A DNA stretch of 64,000 nt from Candidatus Scalindua sp. (GCA_030748215.1 JASMMK010000045.1:1-64000); one strand, 5' to 3'; numbered from the stretch's first letter, positions 44,667-53,260 are shown. Numbers and translations: made by a program. Notes: generated by a model from the letters alone, not told the origin.

Positions 44667-45449
44667 ATGAAACGTAGTGTTTTGATATTACTGGTATTTT
44701 CAGCGATAAGCTTTGTTGCCACGCTTTTGCCTAGATACCTTGAGCGAAATAAATTATTACAGGGAATAAAGAGTGTACGTTCCGAGCAGGAGCAGGAAGT
44801 TAAGCAGGGTTTTGGCGATTCCGGCAACAGAAATGGTTCGATGCTTCTGTTAATGAGGAGACAGGTTGAAGAGATTGAGAGACTTAAGAGTAGTCCGGGA
44901 AGTGAATCGGAAGTAGTTCTGGATTCTATATCAGAAATTGTTAAAGAGATGATATCGGTTTATTCTGAGTACGAGAGTGCCAGGATCAAGGTTCTTGCCG
45001 CATTAGAGTTCCGTGCTATCAACTCCCATGAAGGTATTGGCAAGTCTATAGAGAGGGCGAAGAAGGCCGAGATAGCAGCCAGGGAAATGGTACGGCTCAA
45101 CAGTGAGATGGGGGCAAAACTCAAAGAGTATCTTGCCGGAAGTCAGGAGCCACCTTCAGATACTGATTTAACCATGCAAGGTTTTTATCGAACTGCCGAT
45201 ATAGGGAGAAGAGGTAAGCTATATAAATTGAGTGCTGAGATAATGAAAGACGCGAAGTCGGCTCTGCAAGTTGTGGAAAAAGAGTGGGGTGCGTGGGAAT
45301 ACAACGTGGAGGGTGGTGGTGTGCTTTTCGAATCTGAGAGTGCAGTTATAGAATTCAATGACGCCCTGGCACAAATTGGTATTCTCGTACAGAAGGCTGA
45401 GGAGCTGCAACTTATGATTCTAAAGGCTCAAGCAGGCGACAGCAGTTAG
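44667..45449 (+). CDS. Hypothetical membrane-anchored helical protein
   Basis: One N-terminal membrane segment (SVLILLVFSAISFVATLLP) anchors a 230-residue helical, charged domain with coiled-coil character (residues about 35-75 and 95-160). No known motif is seen. The body probably faces the periplasm, since RNKLLQ follows the anchor. It stands alone between the cobalt and zinc islands. Function is not assigned. Confidence 0.6.
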   Translation: MKRSVLILLVFSAISFVATLLPRYLERNKLLQGIKSVRSEQEQEVKQGFGDSGNRNGSMLLLMRRQVEEIERLKSSPGSESEVVLDSISEIVKEMISVYSEYESARIKVLAALEFRAINSHEGIGKSIERAKKAEIAAREMVRLNSEMGAKLKEYLAGSQEPPSDTDLTMQGFYRTADIGRRGKLYKLSAEIMKDAKSALQVVEKEWGAWEYNVEGGGVLFESESAVIEFNDALAQIGILVQKAEELQLMILKAQAGDSS

Positions 45450-45518
45450 ATTGTATAAAATCGTCTAACAAGGAGCTAACGATAAAATTTGTGTGAGTAG
45501 CTGCCTCACTCTGCATGT

Positions 45519-46352
45519 CTATGTACTTCTTAACAGAAATCGTTTAACAAATAGACAAATAAGAAGAATTAATGCATTGGTAACAGAAATGGATGGCCCG
45601 GTTGGGAAATCAAACCAATATGAAACTACTATACCGATAATAGATGAAAGCCATATAGATAAGACAGACACAAGAAAAATCCACTTCAAACGTTGAAAGA
45701 GACACAAACCAGTCATTGCAGGAATAACAAGAGATGAGAAGATAAAGAGCATGCCTGCAGAACGAATACCTACTGAAATAGCTATACCCAATGTAAAATA
45801 GATGAGGAAATCATAGAAACGTGCAGGAATCTTTAAAGTCTGTGCAGTAGTAAGATCAAAAGAGACAAAGATGAACTCTTTGCGGAATATCATGTGAACG
45901 ATAAAAATTAATCCTGAGATAATAGATATTAACAAAAGATCAAAATCACTTACAAACAGAATATTTCCTGAAAAGAGGTCCAGATTTTCTACTTCAGCGA
46001 GCGGGTCTTTTGCAATAATAAGGATAGCAAGGGCAGAAGCGAAGATATAGGAAAACCCAATAAGACTCTCTCTTGTGATGGAACCGCCGGAAACAGGAAG
46101 CCAGAAAAACAGCACTCCCAGTATTGAAAAAAGAAATGCCAATGCTTCAAAATTAAGGCCTATTTTATGTCCAATCATATGCCCTATTACTACACCAACT
46201 GCAGCCATCTGTGAAAGAGCAGCGCCTACGAATACAATCCTTTTCAAGATCAGAAAGACCCCGAGGTATGCGCATATACCACCCAAAATAACACTTGCGG
46301 CTAATCCTACCTGGATAAATCGTTCACTAAAAATTTCAATCAGCAAATCCAT
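45519..46352 (-). CDS. znuB: Zinc/manganese-type ABC transporter permease
   Basis: A member of the ABC-3 permease family (277 residues, about eight hydrophobic segments). Recognisable are RFIQVGLAASVILGGICAYLG at the start, AALSQMAAVGVVIGHMIG, the EAA-like coupling helix LTTAQTLKIPARFYDF and SAGMLFIFSSLVIPAMTG. It forms the membrane channel for a Zn or Mn uptake system with the ATPase encoded just upstream, which it overlaps by 17 bases. The binding protein is encoded 3 kb away (49290-50219). A decayed copy of its 5' end is at 48967-49125. Confidence 0.92.
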   Translation of the reverse strand: MDLLIEIFSERFIQVGLAASVILGGICAYLGVFLILKRIVFVGAALSQMAAVGVVIGHMIGHKIGLNFEALAFLFSILGVLFFWLPVSGGSITRESLIGFSYIFASALAILIIAKDPLAEVENLDLFSGNILFVSDFDLLLISIISGLIFIVHMIFRKEFIFVSFDLTTAQTLKIPARFYDFLIYFTLGIAISVGIRSAGMLFIFSSLVIPAMTGLCLFQRLKWIFLVSVLSIWLSSIIGIVVSYWFDFPTGPSISVTNALILLICLFVKRFLLRST

Positions 46353-47103
46353 TAGAGATAACTATCTTTTTTCCTGATACCTCACCCACCTTCACATGAC
46401 TGTCAAAGACTTCTGAAAGATATTTGTCTTTTATAGCCTCTTGAATTGGATGAATATAAAACTTACCCTTTGTAATAAAAGCAAGCTTTTTTACATAGTT
46501 GATAATGTTGTGTAAAAGATGACTGACGATTACTACTGTTACATTTTGCTCAGAATGAATCTTTCTTATTAATTCCATGATCTGAGTTTCACCCTTAATA
46601 TCCATATCGTTAGTAGGCTCATCCAGTATTAAAATATTAGCCTCACTTGCAAGTGCACGAGCGATAAGGACACGCTGTTTCTGCCCACCGGAAAGGCTAC
46701 GGTATGTTTGATGAGCAATGGAATTGATTCCTGCAATCTCTAAAGCATGGTTAACATACTTCCAATCCACTTTACTAAGTCTTCTTCCCAGCTTTGTATT
46801 TCTGTATCTTCCCATAGAAACAATCTCTCTAGCAGTAAGAGGAAAAACCTCATCCACAAACTGACGTTGAATGACATAACCAAATTTATTTTGATCTGTC
46901 TCAGATGTAATAGTGCCCGATACTGGTTTTATAAGACCGAGAATACCTCTCAGCAGTGTTGTTTTACCGGACCCGTTTGGGCCTATAATTCCGAGAAAGT
47001 CATTAGAATGAATATCAAAATTCAGGTTTTCCAGGATACACTTTTTCCCATAACCGAGAGTTACGCCTTTAAAATTTATCAAGGACTGGTTTGCAGTTTT
47101 CAA
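46336..47103 (-). CDS. znuC: Zinc/manganese-type ABC transporter ATPase
   Basis: The 255-residue ATPase has Walker A GPNGSGKTTLLRGIL, Q-loop YVIQRQFVDEVFPLTA, signature LSGGQKQRVLIARAL, Walker B NILILDEPTNDMD and the H-loop VVIVSHLLHN. The Pro-Leu-Thr-Ala-Arg-Glu words in the middle are typical of ABC-3 metal importers. Upstream, where znuA would be expected, only the last codons of a znuA copy remain (47415-47466). A 3' fragment of a second znuC is at about 49084-49125. Confidence 0.93.
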   Translation of the reverse strand: MKTANQSLINFKGVTLGYGKKCILENLNFDIHSNDFLGIIGPNGSGKTTLLRGILGLIKPVSGTITSETDQNKFGYVIQRQFVDEVFPLTAREIVSMGRYRNTKLGRRLSKVDWKYVNHALEIAGINSIAHQTYRSLSGGQKQRVLIARALASEANILILDEPTNDMDIKGETQIMELIRKIHSEQNVTVVIVSHLLHNIINYVKKLAFITKGKFYIHPIQEAIKDKYLSEVFDSHVKVGEVSGKKIVISNGFAD

Positions 47104-47294
47104 ACTATTCTTTTCTTTCTGTTTTCCACAATTTGAACCACGAATAAAACGAAAATATTAATTTTATAGTTACATTGCAAGTATAATGATCCTTGAGAGA
47201 TATATTCGCTTAGCAAACATACCACTCTAGTACATTTTAACACAAAATTCAACTCGAATAATTAAGTTTCATCGCTGCACTACAAAAAACTATC

Positions 47295-47412
47295 CTTCGA
47301 CTCCGCTCAAGCCGCCAGAGGCGCCCCGTTTGGTTCACTTCAGATCCGACTTAGTCGGGATGACGTCACACTGAGCGGAGTCGAAGTGTTAATAGCATTG
47401 AAATTTTTATGT
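47295..47412. repeat. Palindrome plus dispersed repeat copy 2
   Basis: CTTCGACTCCGCTCA (47295-47309) is repeated inverted as TGAGCGGAGTCGAAG (47372-47386), about 60 bases apart. It is continued by TGTTAATAGCATTGAAATTT, the dispersed repeat also at 37625 and 52377. The rest of 47104-47466 holds the znuA relic and AT-rich sequence. Confidence 0.75.
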
Positions 47413-47414
47413 TT

Positions 47415-47466
47415 CAAGTTATACTGCAGTTAACTTCCTAATGCCTGAACCAGATCATTTATAACA
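47415..47466 (-). pseudogene. Relic of the znuA 3' end
   Basis: Read on the minus strand the sequence gives INDLVQALGS and a stop. This matches the end of the intact znuA (INELVQALGG and stop at 49290), and the downstream bases CTGCA are also shared. It lies directly upstream of znuC and is cut at about 47466, where the IS30 fragment begins. Confidence 0.8.
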
Positions 47467-47763
47467 ATGACAGTGGACAATGGTCGTGAATTTGCCGGTC
47501 ATAAAGAAATATCATCAAGGTTAAATGTTGACGTTTACTTTGCCCATCCGTATCATTCATGGGAAAGAGGACTGAACGAGAATACCAATGGACTACTAAG
47601 ACAATATTTTCCAAAGAAAACGGATCTCCGCAAGGTCTCTGATCAGAAAGTTGAGCATGTAGAGCACATGCTCAACAACAGACCAAGGAAGTTACTGGAC
47701 TTCTTGGCTCCTTATGAAGTATTTAATCATATAACTTACAAAACCAAGAGGTGCACTTATTAG
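47467..47763 (+). pseudogene. IS30-family transposase, C-terminal fragment
   Basis: The 98 residues VDNGREFAGHKEI, VYFAHPYHSWERGLNENTNG, LLRQYFPKKTDL and LNNRPRKLLDFLAPYEVFNH are the distal half of an IS30 transposase, with the later two catalytic acids (D of VDNG and E of NENTNG). The N-terminal DNA-binding half and the first catalytic Asp are absent, and upstream sequence is the znuA relic. It is an insertion-sequence remnant. Confidence 0.88.
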
Positions 47764-47829
47764 TTGAAGTTGCGATATGTCAGCATATCAAAATCGTTCA
47801 ATTTGTGATGGGTATATATCAAATTTGTT

Positions 47830-48117
47830 TTAATGATGACCATGCTCATCACGTTCGTGATGTTCTCCGTGTTTATGATGTGATTCATCATGATGTTCTT
47901 TTGCATACTTTTTAGCACAACGCTGACAGCAAAATACCTGATATTTATCACCTGCTTCAACTATTACAGCACCGCTGTGGCTGTCTGCAGGATTTCCACA
48001 TTCTAAGCATTTATCAGCTGGATGACTATTTGCATAGGTAGTTACACTGCCTGCACAAAAGGCAATCATCAAACAAGTAAAAGTAACAACTACAGTAAGG
48101 TTTGTAATTCGCTTCAT
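47830..48117 (-). CDS. Exported His-rich metal-binding protein with TRASH-like domain
   Basis: A signal peptide (VVVTFTCLMIAFCAGSVTTYA) is followed by a small cysteine domain, KCLECGNPADS and QVFCCQRCAKKY, a C-x2-C ... C-C-x2-C pattern like TRASH/treble-clef metal-binding modules. The last 17 residues are His-rich (HHKHGEHHERDEHGHH). It probably buffers or delivers zinc in the periplasm for the ABC importer encoded around it. The Cys domain resembles the NosL-like part of the protease at 37685. The gene stands alone in the scar region. Confidence 0.7.
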   Translation of the reverse strand: MKRITNLTVVVTFTCLMIAFCAGSVTTYANSHPADKCLECGNPADSHSGAVIVEAGDKYQVFCCQRCAKKYAKEHHDESHHKHGEHHERDEHGHH

Positions 48118-48181
48118 GTTCTCACCCCTTCAAAAAAAAATAATTATTTGGAACTCTACTTTCTATGACATCCTGATATGT

Positions 48182-48796
48182 CTATTTAAATCTTGCTTCA
48201 ATCTCATTATAAGGGAAATACTTGCCAGGACATGCTGTTTGTTTAAATGTTTTATGATATATAATATTATCTTTATGTATGTGGCAACGTTTTTGTAAAT
48301 AATTTATCAAATAAAATAAAGATGACATTTGTGATTTTGTAGGAGAAGTTTGTTCAAAATTACCAATTAGGCATATACCAATTCCAAATTTATTATATTC
48401 AGCATTTCCGGCATGAGCACCATCAATCTGCCTGTTCCATCTATTTCCAACTTCTATCTGTCCATCTCTAGAACCACTTCCATTTCCAATAACAAAATCA
48501 TAACCCAAACCATTTACCCATCCTCTATTGTTTTTGTGATATTTTCCAATTGAATCAGCATTCCCTGAATCTGAAGCGCTATGATGTATTACTATGTATT
48601 TCCAAGATCTAAGTTTAAATTGATTCAATTCTTTTTGGATGCTGTATGGTACAAATATTTCAGTCTTTGGTGCGTATGTTTTATGCTTGTAAGGCCTCGA
48701 TAAAGTTGAATCCCGGGTAGTATTACAACCATACAAAACAGGTAGTAAAAAGAAAAGCAACTTCAAATTAGAGTATTTAAATTTTTCCTTCATCAT
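48182..48796 (-). CDS. N-acetylmuramoyl-L-alanine amidase / PGRP-like lipoprotein
   Basis: A lipobox (LLPVLYGC) precedes an Amidase_2/PGRP domain of about 160 residues. Visible are KYIVIHHSASDSG (first zinc His), WVNGLGYDFVIGNG, QIDGAHAGNAEYNKFGIGICL and HKTFKQTACPGKYFP (second His and Cys ligands). The enzyme cuts the bond between muramic acid and the stem peptide. The start codon lies within the end of a dtd fragment, so the 5' end may have been rebuilt by that rearrangement; the first 15 codons still form a usable signal. Confidence 0.82.
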   Translation of the reverse strand: MMKEKFKYSNLKLLFFLLPVLYGCNTTRDSTLSRPYKHKTYAPKTEIFVPYSIQKELNQFKLRSWKYIVIHHSASDSGNADSIGKYHKNNRGWVNGLGYDFVIGNGSGSRDGQIEVGNRWNRQIDGAHAGNAEYNKFGIGICLIGNFEQTSPTKSQMSSLFYLINYLQKRCHIHKDNIIYHKTFKQTACPGKYFPYNEIEARFK

Positions 48797-48966
48797 TTGC
48801 AGAAATTCTTAAATCCATTGATCTTAAAGCAATATGTACAGCACCAGAGCAGGTGTCATCTTTACCAATCCCTGGAAAAATTAATAAACCATGTCCAATT
48901 TTGCTTATTAGTTCAGAGTTCACCTTTACAGAGTCTCTTTTGATTCTTTGTATAACAGCCCCTTGA
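48783..48966 (-). pseudogene. D-aminoacyl-tRNA deacylase (dtd) 5' fragment
   Basis: The minus-strand words AVIQRIKRDSVKVNSELI, SKIGHGLLIFPGIGKDDT and a later LRISANDEGKI are the N-terminal half of Dtd, which recycles D-aminoacyl-tRNAs. The fragment has lost its first codon to the znuB relic and ends at EGKI followed by TAA, where Dtd normally continues. The catalytic C-terminal part is missing. Confidence 0.75.
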
Positions 48967-49125
48967 AAACAATCCTTTTCAAGATCAAAAAAAACCAAGG
49001 TATGCCGTACACCGTCCCAAATAACACTTACAGCTAATCCTACCTGAATAAATCGTTTGCCAAAAAATTCAGTCAGCAAACTTGTTAGAGATCACTACCT
49101 TTTGTCTGATACCTCTGCCGCCTTC
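48967..49125 (-). pseudogene. Relic of the znuC 3' end and znuB 5' end
   Basis: It aligns base for base with 46243-46395 of the intact znuCB. On the minus strand it gives EVSDKR and a stop (intact EVSGKK), and then LTEFFGKRFIQVGLAVSVI (intact LIEIFSERFIQVGLAASVI). The znuB start ATG has become ACA and znuC has a premature TAG. It runs into the dtd fragment in one open frame. Confidence 0.88.
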
Positions 49126-49204
49126 ATCTCGAATAATCCAAATAATGAAATATGCTTGTTTTATACAAGCCCTCACCAAAAAAAGTTAATGTAGGGACAA
49201 ACAC

Positions 49205-49231
49205 CCGCCTTTTGGGCGGGCAAGATTTTTT
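49205..49231. terminator. CCCGCC/GGCGGG hairpin with T-run
   Basis: ACCCGCCTTTTGGGCGGG is followed by CAAGATTTTTTT on the plus strand. It lies downstream of znuA on the opposite strand, so it may be a repeat and not a true terminator. Confidence 0.4.
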
Positions 49232-49289
49232 TGTCCTATTATAAAAGGTTTAAGATAGAAATTCCCGAAATAATAAATTTACATTGCAG

Positions 49290-50219
49290 CTAACCTCCAA
49301 GCGCCTGAACCAGCTCATTAATATTTGCCTCAAGATTTTGCAGATAGGTACGCGCATTTTTACGTCCACCGGGATAATTTACCAATTCTACAACCTTTAT
49401 TCCCGTTTTTTTCACCAATTTTTTTACCGGTCTCTTCGGATAATATGGTTCCTTTAAGATTATCTTTACCTGATACTGATTGACGAACTCTATCAACTCC
49501 TTGGTATGCTTAGGTGTAGCGGGAAGCCCCGGTTTGGGTTCAACATATCCCAGAATTTCCAGTCCGAACTCGTCCGCAAAATATTCCCAACTCTGATGGT
49601 AAGCAACTACTTTTGTACCTCTGAAAGGCTTCATTAATTCCTTGCTCCTCTTGAAAGCAGTCTGAACCTCCTGCCAATACTTATTCTTATTTTCTTGAAA
49701 AACATTCGCGTTGTCAGGATCATTTTTCGAAAGTCCTGTAACAATATTTTCGAGGACTCTACCGACATTATCCATGTTCCAGAAATAATGGGGATTACCA
49801 AAGGGATGTACATCACCCATCGCCATATCAACACGCCCTACAGGTTTTTGAAGAACTCTTGTAATGCCAAAGGACGCATCCACATACCCATCTCTACCAT
49901 ACTGTATTTTATGATTTCTCGAAGCATCCAGAAGAGCCTGCATCCACACATCTAAATCCAACCCTCCAATAATAACCATGTCAGCTCTCGTACACAATAA
50001 GACGTGAGCCGGCCTTGGTTGAAAGTAATGTACGTCTAATCTGCTGTCGTGAACAAAGTTAACATCAACATGTTCCTGTCCAATTTGCTTTGTCCAATCC
50101 GCCAGAAACTCCATGGTGGCAACAACTTTGAGTTTTTTGCCTGCATGCGCATCGTTCATCGCCGGAAAGAAAAACATCATTGACAGGATAAAACATAGTA
50201 CCAATCTATTTTTAAACAT
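49290..50219 (-). CDS. znuA: Zinc/manganese-type ABC transporter binding protein
   Basis: The periplasmic binding protein (309 residues) captures Zn or Mn. It has a signal peptide, KVVATMEFLADWTKQIGQ, and the metal ligands expected for cluster A-I proteins: DVHYFQPRPAH, GDVHPFGNPHYFWNMD, AYHQSWEYFADEFGL and the final acidic ligand in LKEPYYPKRPV. It lacks the His-rich loop of many ZnuA proteins. The gene is in the same direction as the porin-like gene 73 bases upstream, with a palindrome between them. A decayed znuC-znuB lies downstream; the working ATPase and permease are 2-3 kb away. Confidence 0.92.
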   Translation of the reverse strand: MFKNRLVLCFILSMMFFFPAMNDAHAGKKLKVVATMEFLADWTKQIGQEHVDVNFVHDSRLDVHYFQPRPAHVLLCTRADMVIIGGLDLDVWMQALLDASRNHKIQYGRDGYVDASFGITRVLQKPVGRVDMAMGDVHPFGNPHYFWNMDNVGRVLENIVTGLSKNDPDNANVFQENKNKYWQEVQTAFKRSKELMKPFRGTKVVAYHQSWEYFADEFGLEILGYVEPKPGLPATPKHTKELIEFVNQYQVKIILKEPYYPKRPVKKLVKKTGIKVVELVNYPGGRKNARTYLQNLEANINELVQALGG

Positions 50220-50251
50220 GGTAAACCTCCTTTTAAAGTAAAGAATCTATT

Positions 50252-50264
50252 TGTATATTATACA
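50252..50264. promoter_or_regulatory. Palindrome TGTATATTATACA before znuA
   Basis: A perfect 6-1-6 inverted repeat in the 73-base gap upstream of znuA. Its symmetry would suit a Fur/Zur-type operator, but I found no second copy near the other zinc genes. Confidence 0.3.
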
Positions 50265-50292
50265 TAAATAATTTTGTACAAGACTAAACTTT

Positions 50293-51753
50293 TTATCGTT
50301 TTATACCGTGCGCATGAGGTCCTAGACCCCACACAAGCTGGAGAAAAAACTCGTTAGTACTGTTCACGTTACCAGCGGAAACACCTTCTGATTCTAATTC
50401 TCCATAACGATATTGTGCCCTGACATAGGTGGATTCAGTCAAATGCCATGTTACCATAGGGTTCAACGCCCATTGATGAGCATCATCATTTAAACCAAGC
50501 TCTGCCCAGTCATAACGAAATGCTAAATCAAGGTTTCTGTTGCGGGTATATTTTAAAAAGGAATAAAAACCCTTGCTAGCATTGGCTATATTATCTACAT
50601 CGGCTACATAAACTTCATTCTGCCAGAGGATTTTAGACCAACTGTTAGGTATTCGATATCTTAATGAAAAATGTCCATTATGAACTGCCGTATTCCCTGC
50701 ACCATTATCATCCCACATGACGTGATAACCGGTAGAGATATCAAGATGTGGTAATAGCAGCATGTTTGTATCGATCTTGGCAAGGAATACATGATCACGG
50801 AATGCAACCGGTGTACTGTCAAAGAGGTTGAAGGTCCCGCTATCTTCTTCCTCTTCTTCCTCGGCCAGGGATTTGGCACCGTCAAAGATAGCAAATCCAA
50901 GCTCTACAGGAATGGAAATTTTAGGGACCATAACAGAGAAATCAATACCTTCGTCAACGTATCCTTCCGCACCCAGAAAGTTCTGTACTACCAGAGGAAC
51001 ATCCGCATAATCTCTATGATGCTGATGTAAACCATTTACCAGGCCGTACCTGACCCTGTGCTTTCCTACCAGCATGTTTGAATTGAGAGGGAGTGTCAAA
51101 AAGTTTGCAAATGCCTCTTCCATCTCAACTTTCCCTTCTGCAATCTCAAAACAAGGAAAAAACTCAGCTCTGACTCCAGGGTATATATATCCCTGAAGCC
51201 CCAGTTCCACCTCTCGAAAATACATATCTTCATCCGTAAACTCACCCACGCCAAATTTTGAATCGCTGAAGTGATAAAAGGTATCTGCTACGACACTGAC
51301 ATCAGGATTCATAAATGAACCTTTAGTACCATAAAAGAGTGGCCTTTGCTGCAAACTCGTTGTTCTTTGTGGCAGATTGGAACAATTCCCATATGAACGA
51401 GTTTTTTCAATATCTATCAATTCTTCCAGGGTACGGATTTTTATATCGTATTCATACTCAATTTCAGTTCTCTGTTCTCCCAACAATTCCTCCAGTGAAC
51501 GGATTCTTACCTTATTGTCATCTTCGACCTTCTGAATCCTCGCACTGTAATCCTTTTCCGTCTGCTGTTTTTCCAGTCGTGCTTCCAGCTTGTCAATCTT
51601 TGCCTTGTAATTTGATTCCATCTCTTTAAGTGCACTCTGTAATTGCTTAATTTCTGACGCTATCTCATCCATTGTTACGTCATTATTTGCAAAAGAGACA
51701 GTATTGAATAGACAGAAAAAAAAGAAAATTATGAAAAAAAAAGTTTTGACCAC
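50293..51753 (-). CDS. Outer-membrane porin-like protein of the zinc island
   Basis: The 486-residue protein has a signal peptide (FFIIFFFFCLFNTVSFA) and a long coiled coil (residues about 24-110, heptad-rich with LEELLGEQ and LEELIDIEK). A beta-barrel domain follows (about 140-486) with aromatic-girdle strands such as YVRAQYRYGELESEG and a C-terminal FFLQLVWGLG. It shares the coiled-coil-plus-barrel layout of the B12-controlled porin at 34542, without the zinc-ribbon pair. Being next to znuA, it may be the outer-membrane entry for zinc. The acidic EEEEEED loop at about residue 297 could attract cations. Confidence 0.7.
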   Translation of the reverse strand: MVKTFFFIIFFFFCLFNTVSFANNDVTMDEIASEIKQLQSALKEMESNYKAKIDKLEARLEKQQTEKDYSARIQKVEDDNKVRIRSLEELLGEQRTEIEYEYDIKIRTLEELIDIEKTRSYGNCSNLPQRTTSLQQRPLFYGTKGSFMNPDVSVVADTFYHFSDSKFGVGEFTDEDMYFREVELGLQGYIYPGVRAEFFPCFEIAEGKVEMEEAFANFLTLPLNSNMLVGKHRVRYGLVNGLHQHHRDYADVPLVVQNFLGAEGYVDEGIDFSVMVPKISIPVELGFAIFDGAKSLAEEEEEEDSGTFNLFDSTPVAFRDHVFLAKIDTNMLLLPHLDISTGYHVMWDDNGAGNTAVHNGHFSLRYRIPNSWSKILWQNEVYVADVDNIANASKGFYSFLKYTRNRNLDLAFRYDWAELGLNDDAHQWALNPMVTWHLTESTYVRAQYRYGELESEGVSAGNVNSTNEFFLQLVWGLGPHAHGIKR

Positions 51754-51907
51754 AACAAACCTCCTTAAAATATTTATTAAATTTCTAATGTTGAAACTTG
51801 AATGTTATGCCTGCAACAACAATTTGTACTTCTCCTACATTGCACATAGTGTGTTCATCTGAACTCAAACTAGATGCCATAGACAAAGATCTCTTGCCAT
51901 TGTAGGA

Positions 51908-52291
51908 TTATGTAAGGAAGTTCTTTAGAGGTGGACCACGAATAGGAGTGATACGTATGAGCGTAGAAGATTGATGGGGAGTACTATTAGTTGCTAAAAT
52001 TAAACTCTCAAAGTCAATTGCATAGTAATTAGGAACATACTCAATATCTTTGATGAATGATTTACAAAAAGTACAATGAGCAGGGTCATGCCTGTGGCCG
52101 TAATGGTGGTGGTGTACAGGATTATCGCATGGTCCATGCGTATTGTTACAAGGAGAGTTTAGCAATGTACCTGTGTAACAATCTTCACAATCTTTTCCGC
52201 TCCCTTCACTTAAACAGTGGATTACAGGAACAAAAAATATTTGAGATAGATAAATACACAGGACAATAAAAATTTTTCTTTTCATTTGCAT
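51908..52291 (-). CDS. Small exported Cys/His-rich protein (DUF2946-like)
   Basis: A signal (IFIVLCIYLSQIFFVPVIHC) is followed by a Cys-rich stretch (CEDCYTGTLLNSPC), a His cluster VHHHHYGHRHDPAHCTFCKS and a C-terminal RGPPLKNFL. The CTFCK ... RGPP arrangement is shared with the next gene and recalls the DUF2946 group, found beside metal-uptake genes. A periplasmic metal-handling role is inferred from the context. The family name is by eye. Confidence 0.55.
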   Translation of the reverse strand: MQMKRKIFIVLCIYLSQIFFVPVIHCLSEGSGKDCEDCYTGTLLNSPCNNTHGPCDNPVHHHHYGHRHDPAHCTFCKSFIKDIEYVPNYYAIDFESLILATNSTPHQSSTLIRITPIRGPPLKNFLT

Positions 52292-52376
52292 AGTAAAAAT
52301 CTGAGCTGTCTATAGCAGCATTAAACTAAATGCCCGACGCCACTCGTCCTCATGCTGGACGGACTGGTAAATGATG

Positions 52377-52424
52377 TCACACTGGGCAAAGTTGAATTGT
52401 AAGCAACATTGAAATTCCTTAGCG
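52377..52424. repeat. Dispersed repeat copy 3, degenerate
   Basis: TCACACTGGGCAAAGTTGAA, then TTGTAAGCAACATTGAAATTCC. It is the most degraded of three copies. The rest of the 52292-52605 gap shows no other feature. Confidence 0.55.
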
Positions 52425-52605
52425 TTTAATTATACGGGGAGGACAAGGACTACACCTTATTTCCATAAACCTAAATTGGAAATCCCTCATTGTAAACGAC
52501 CAAAGTATTCAGGGATCAATGCACATACATATATTCTTGTTTCAAATCCAATCAATCGTAGGAAAACCTATTATTTTAAGGAGTCAAGATACAGATGTAT
52601 GTGAA

Positions 52606-52998
52606 TTATGAAATGTGTGATGGAGGGGCGCGTGAGTGGTATTTTCCGTTATTGAGGAAAGAGTACGCGTCCTGTTCGTTTAAGCGTAAAGCGGATGTGT
52701 TTAGAATAAATGAGGAAGTATCCTGTGATAAATAGACCTTCTTAGGCGAATTCTTGAGCCATTTGCAGACAATACAGTTGTCTTCGCTATGGTCGTTGTC
52801 GCATAGGATAGGTGCGCTGTTGCCAGATTGTTCGCTGTTCGAGAGATCACTTACCGTTTGACTACAGTCTGCATGTCCATGATACGCCTTATGATCAAAT
52901 GCATGGAAACCGCCGGCTGTTATGCACAAGATGAAATAGGGGATCAGTATGAGTATGGACAGCTTTCTGAATACGTGTTTTGACTTTAAAAGATACAT
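52606..52998 (-). CDS. Small exported Cys/His-rich protein (DUF2946-like), second
   Basis: From the ATG at 52998 the product has a signal (LSILILIPYFILCITAGGFHA), His/Cys-containing DHKAYHGHADC, DNDHSEDNCIVCKWLKN and a closing YHSRAPPSHIS. The CIVCK ... SRAPP layout parallels CTFCK ... RGPP of the neighbour, so the two are probably distant paralogues. Upstream codons to 53121 do not look like a signal and are left out. Metal binding is inferred only. Confidence 0.55.
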   Translation of the reverse strand: MYLLKSKHVFRKLSILILIPYFILCITAGGFHAFDHKAYHGHADCSQTVSDLSNSEQSGNSAPILCDNDHSEDNCIVCKWLKNSPKKVYLSQDTSSFILNTSALRLNEQDAYSFLNNGKYHSRAPPSHIS

Positions 52999-53260
52999 AA
53001 CGTTATCTACAATTCCCAGACTAATTAAAATGCCCTGTTTAAGCTTACTTCTAACACAACAACCATATAAGATATAAGTTTTAAAATGGAATTGCAAGAA
53101 AAAAATTTGAATTTTAGTCAAGGCCGGGGCAGGTGATAATTAAATGAACAAATATTGTCTCATTTGAATGACTGTTTTGATAGCATCTTTAAGTTCGGTG
53201 GTGTCATTCTTGTCTTAATAGGTTTTAAAATTCTATTTACGCATTTGTATCAAAATATCT

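Noticed and set aside
49205-49231. Firm call of a terminator for znuA
   Set aside because: The T-run is on the plus strand while znuA is on the minus strand; it is listed only at low confidence as a hairpin.
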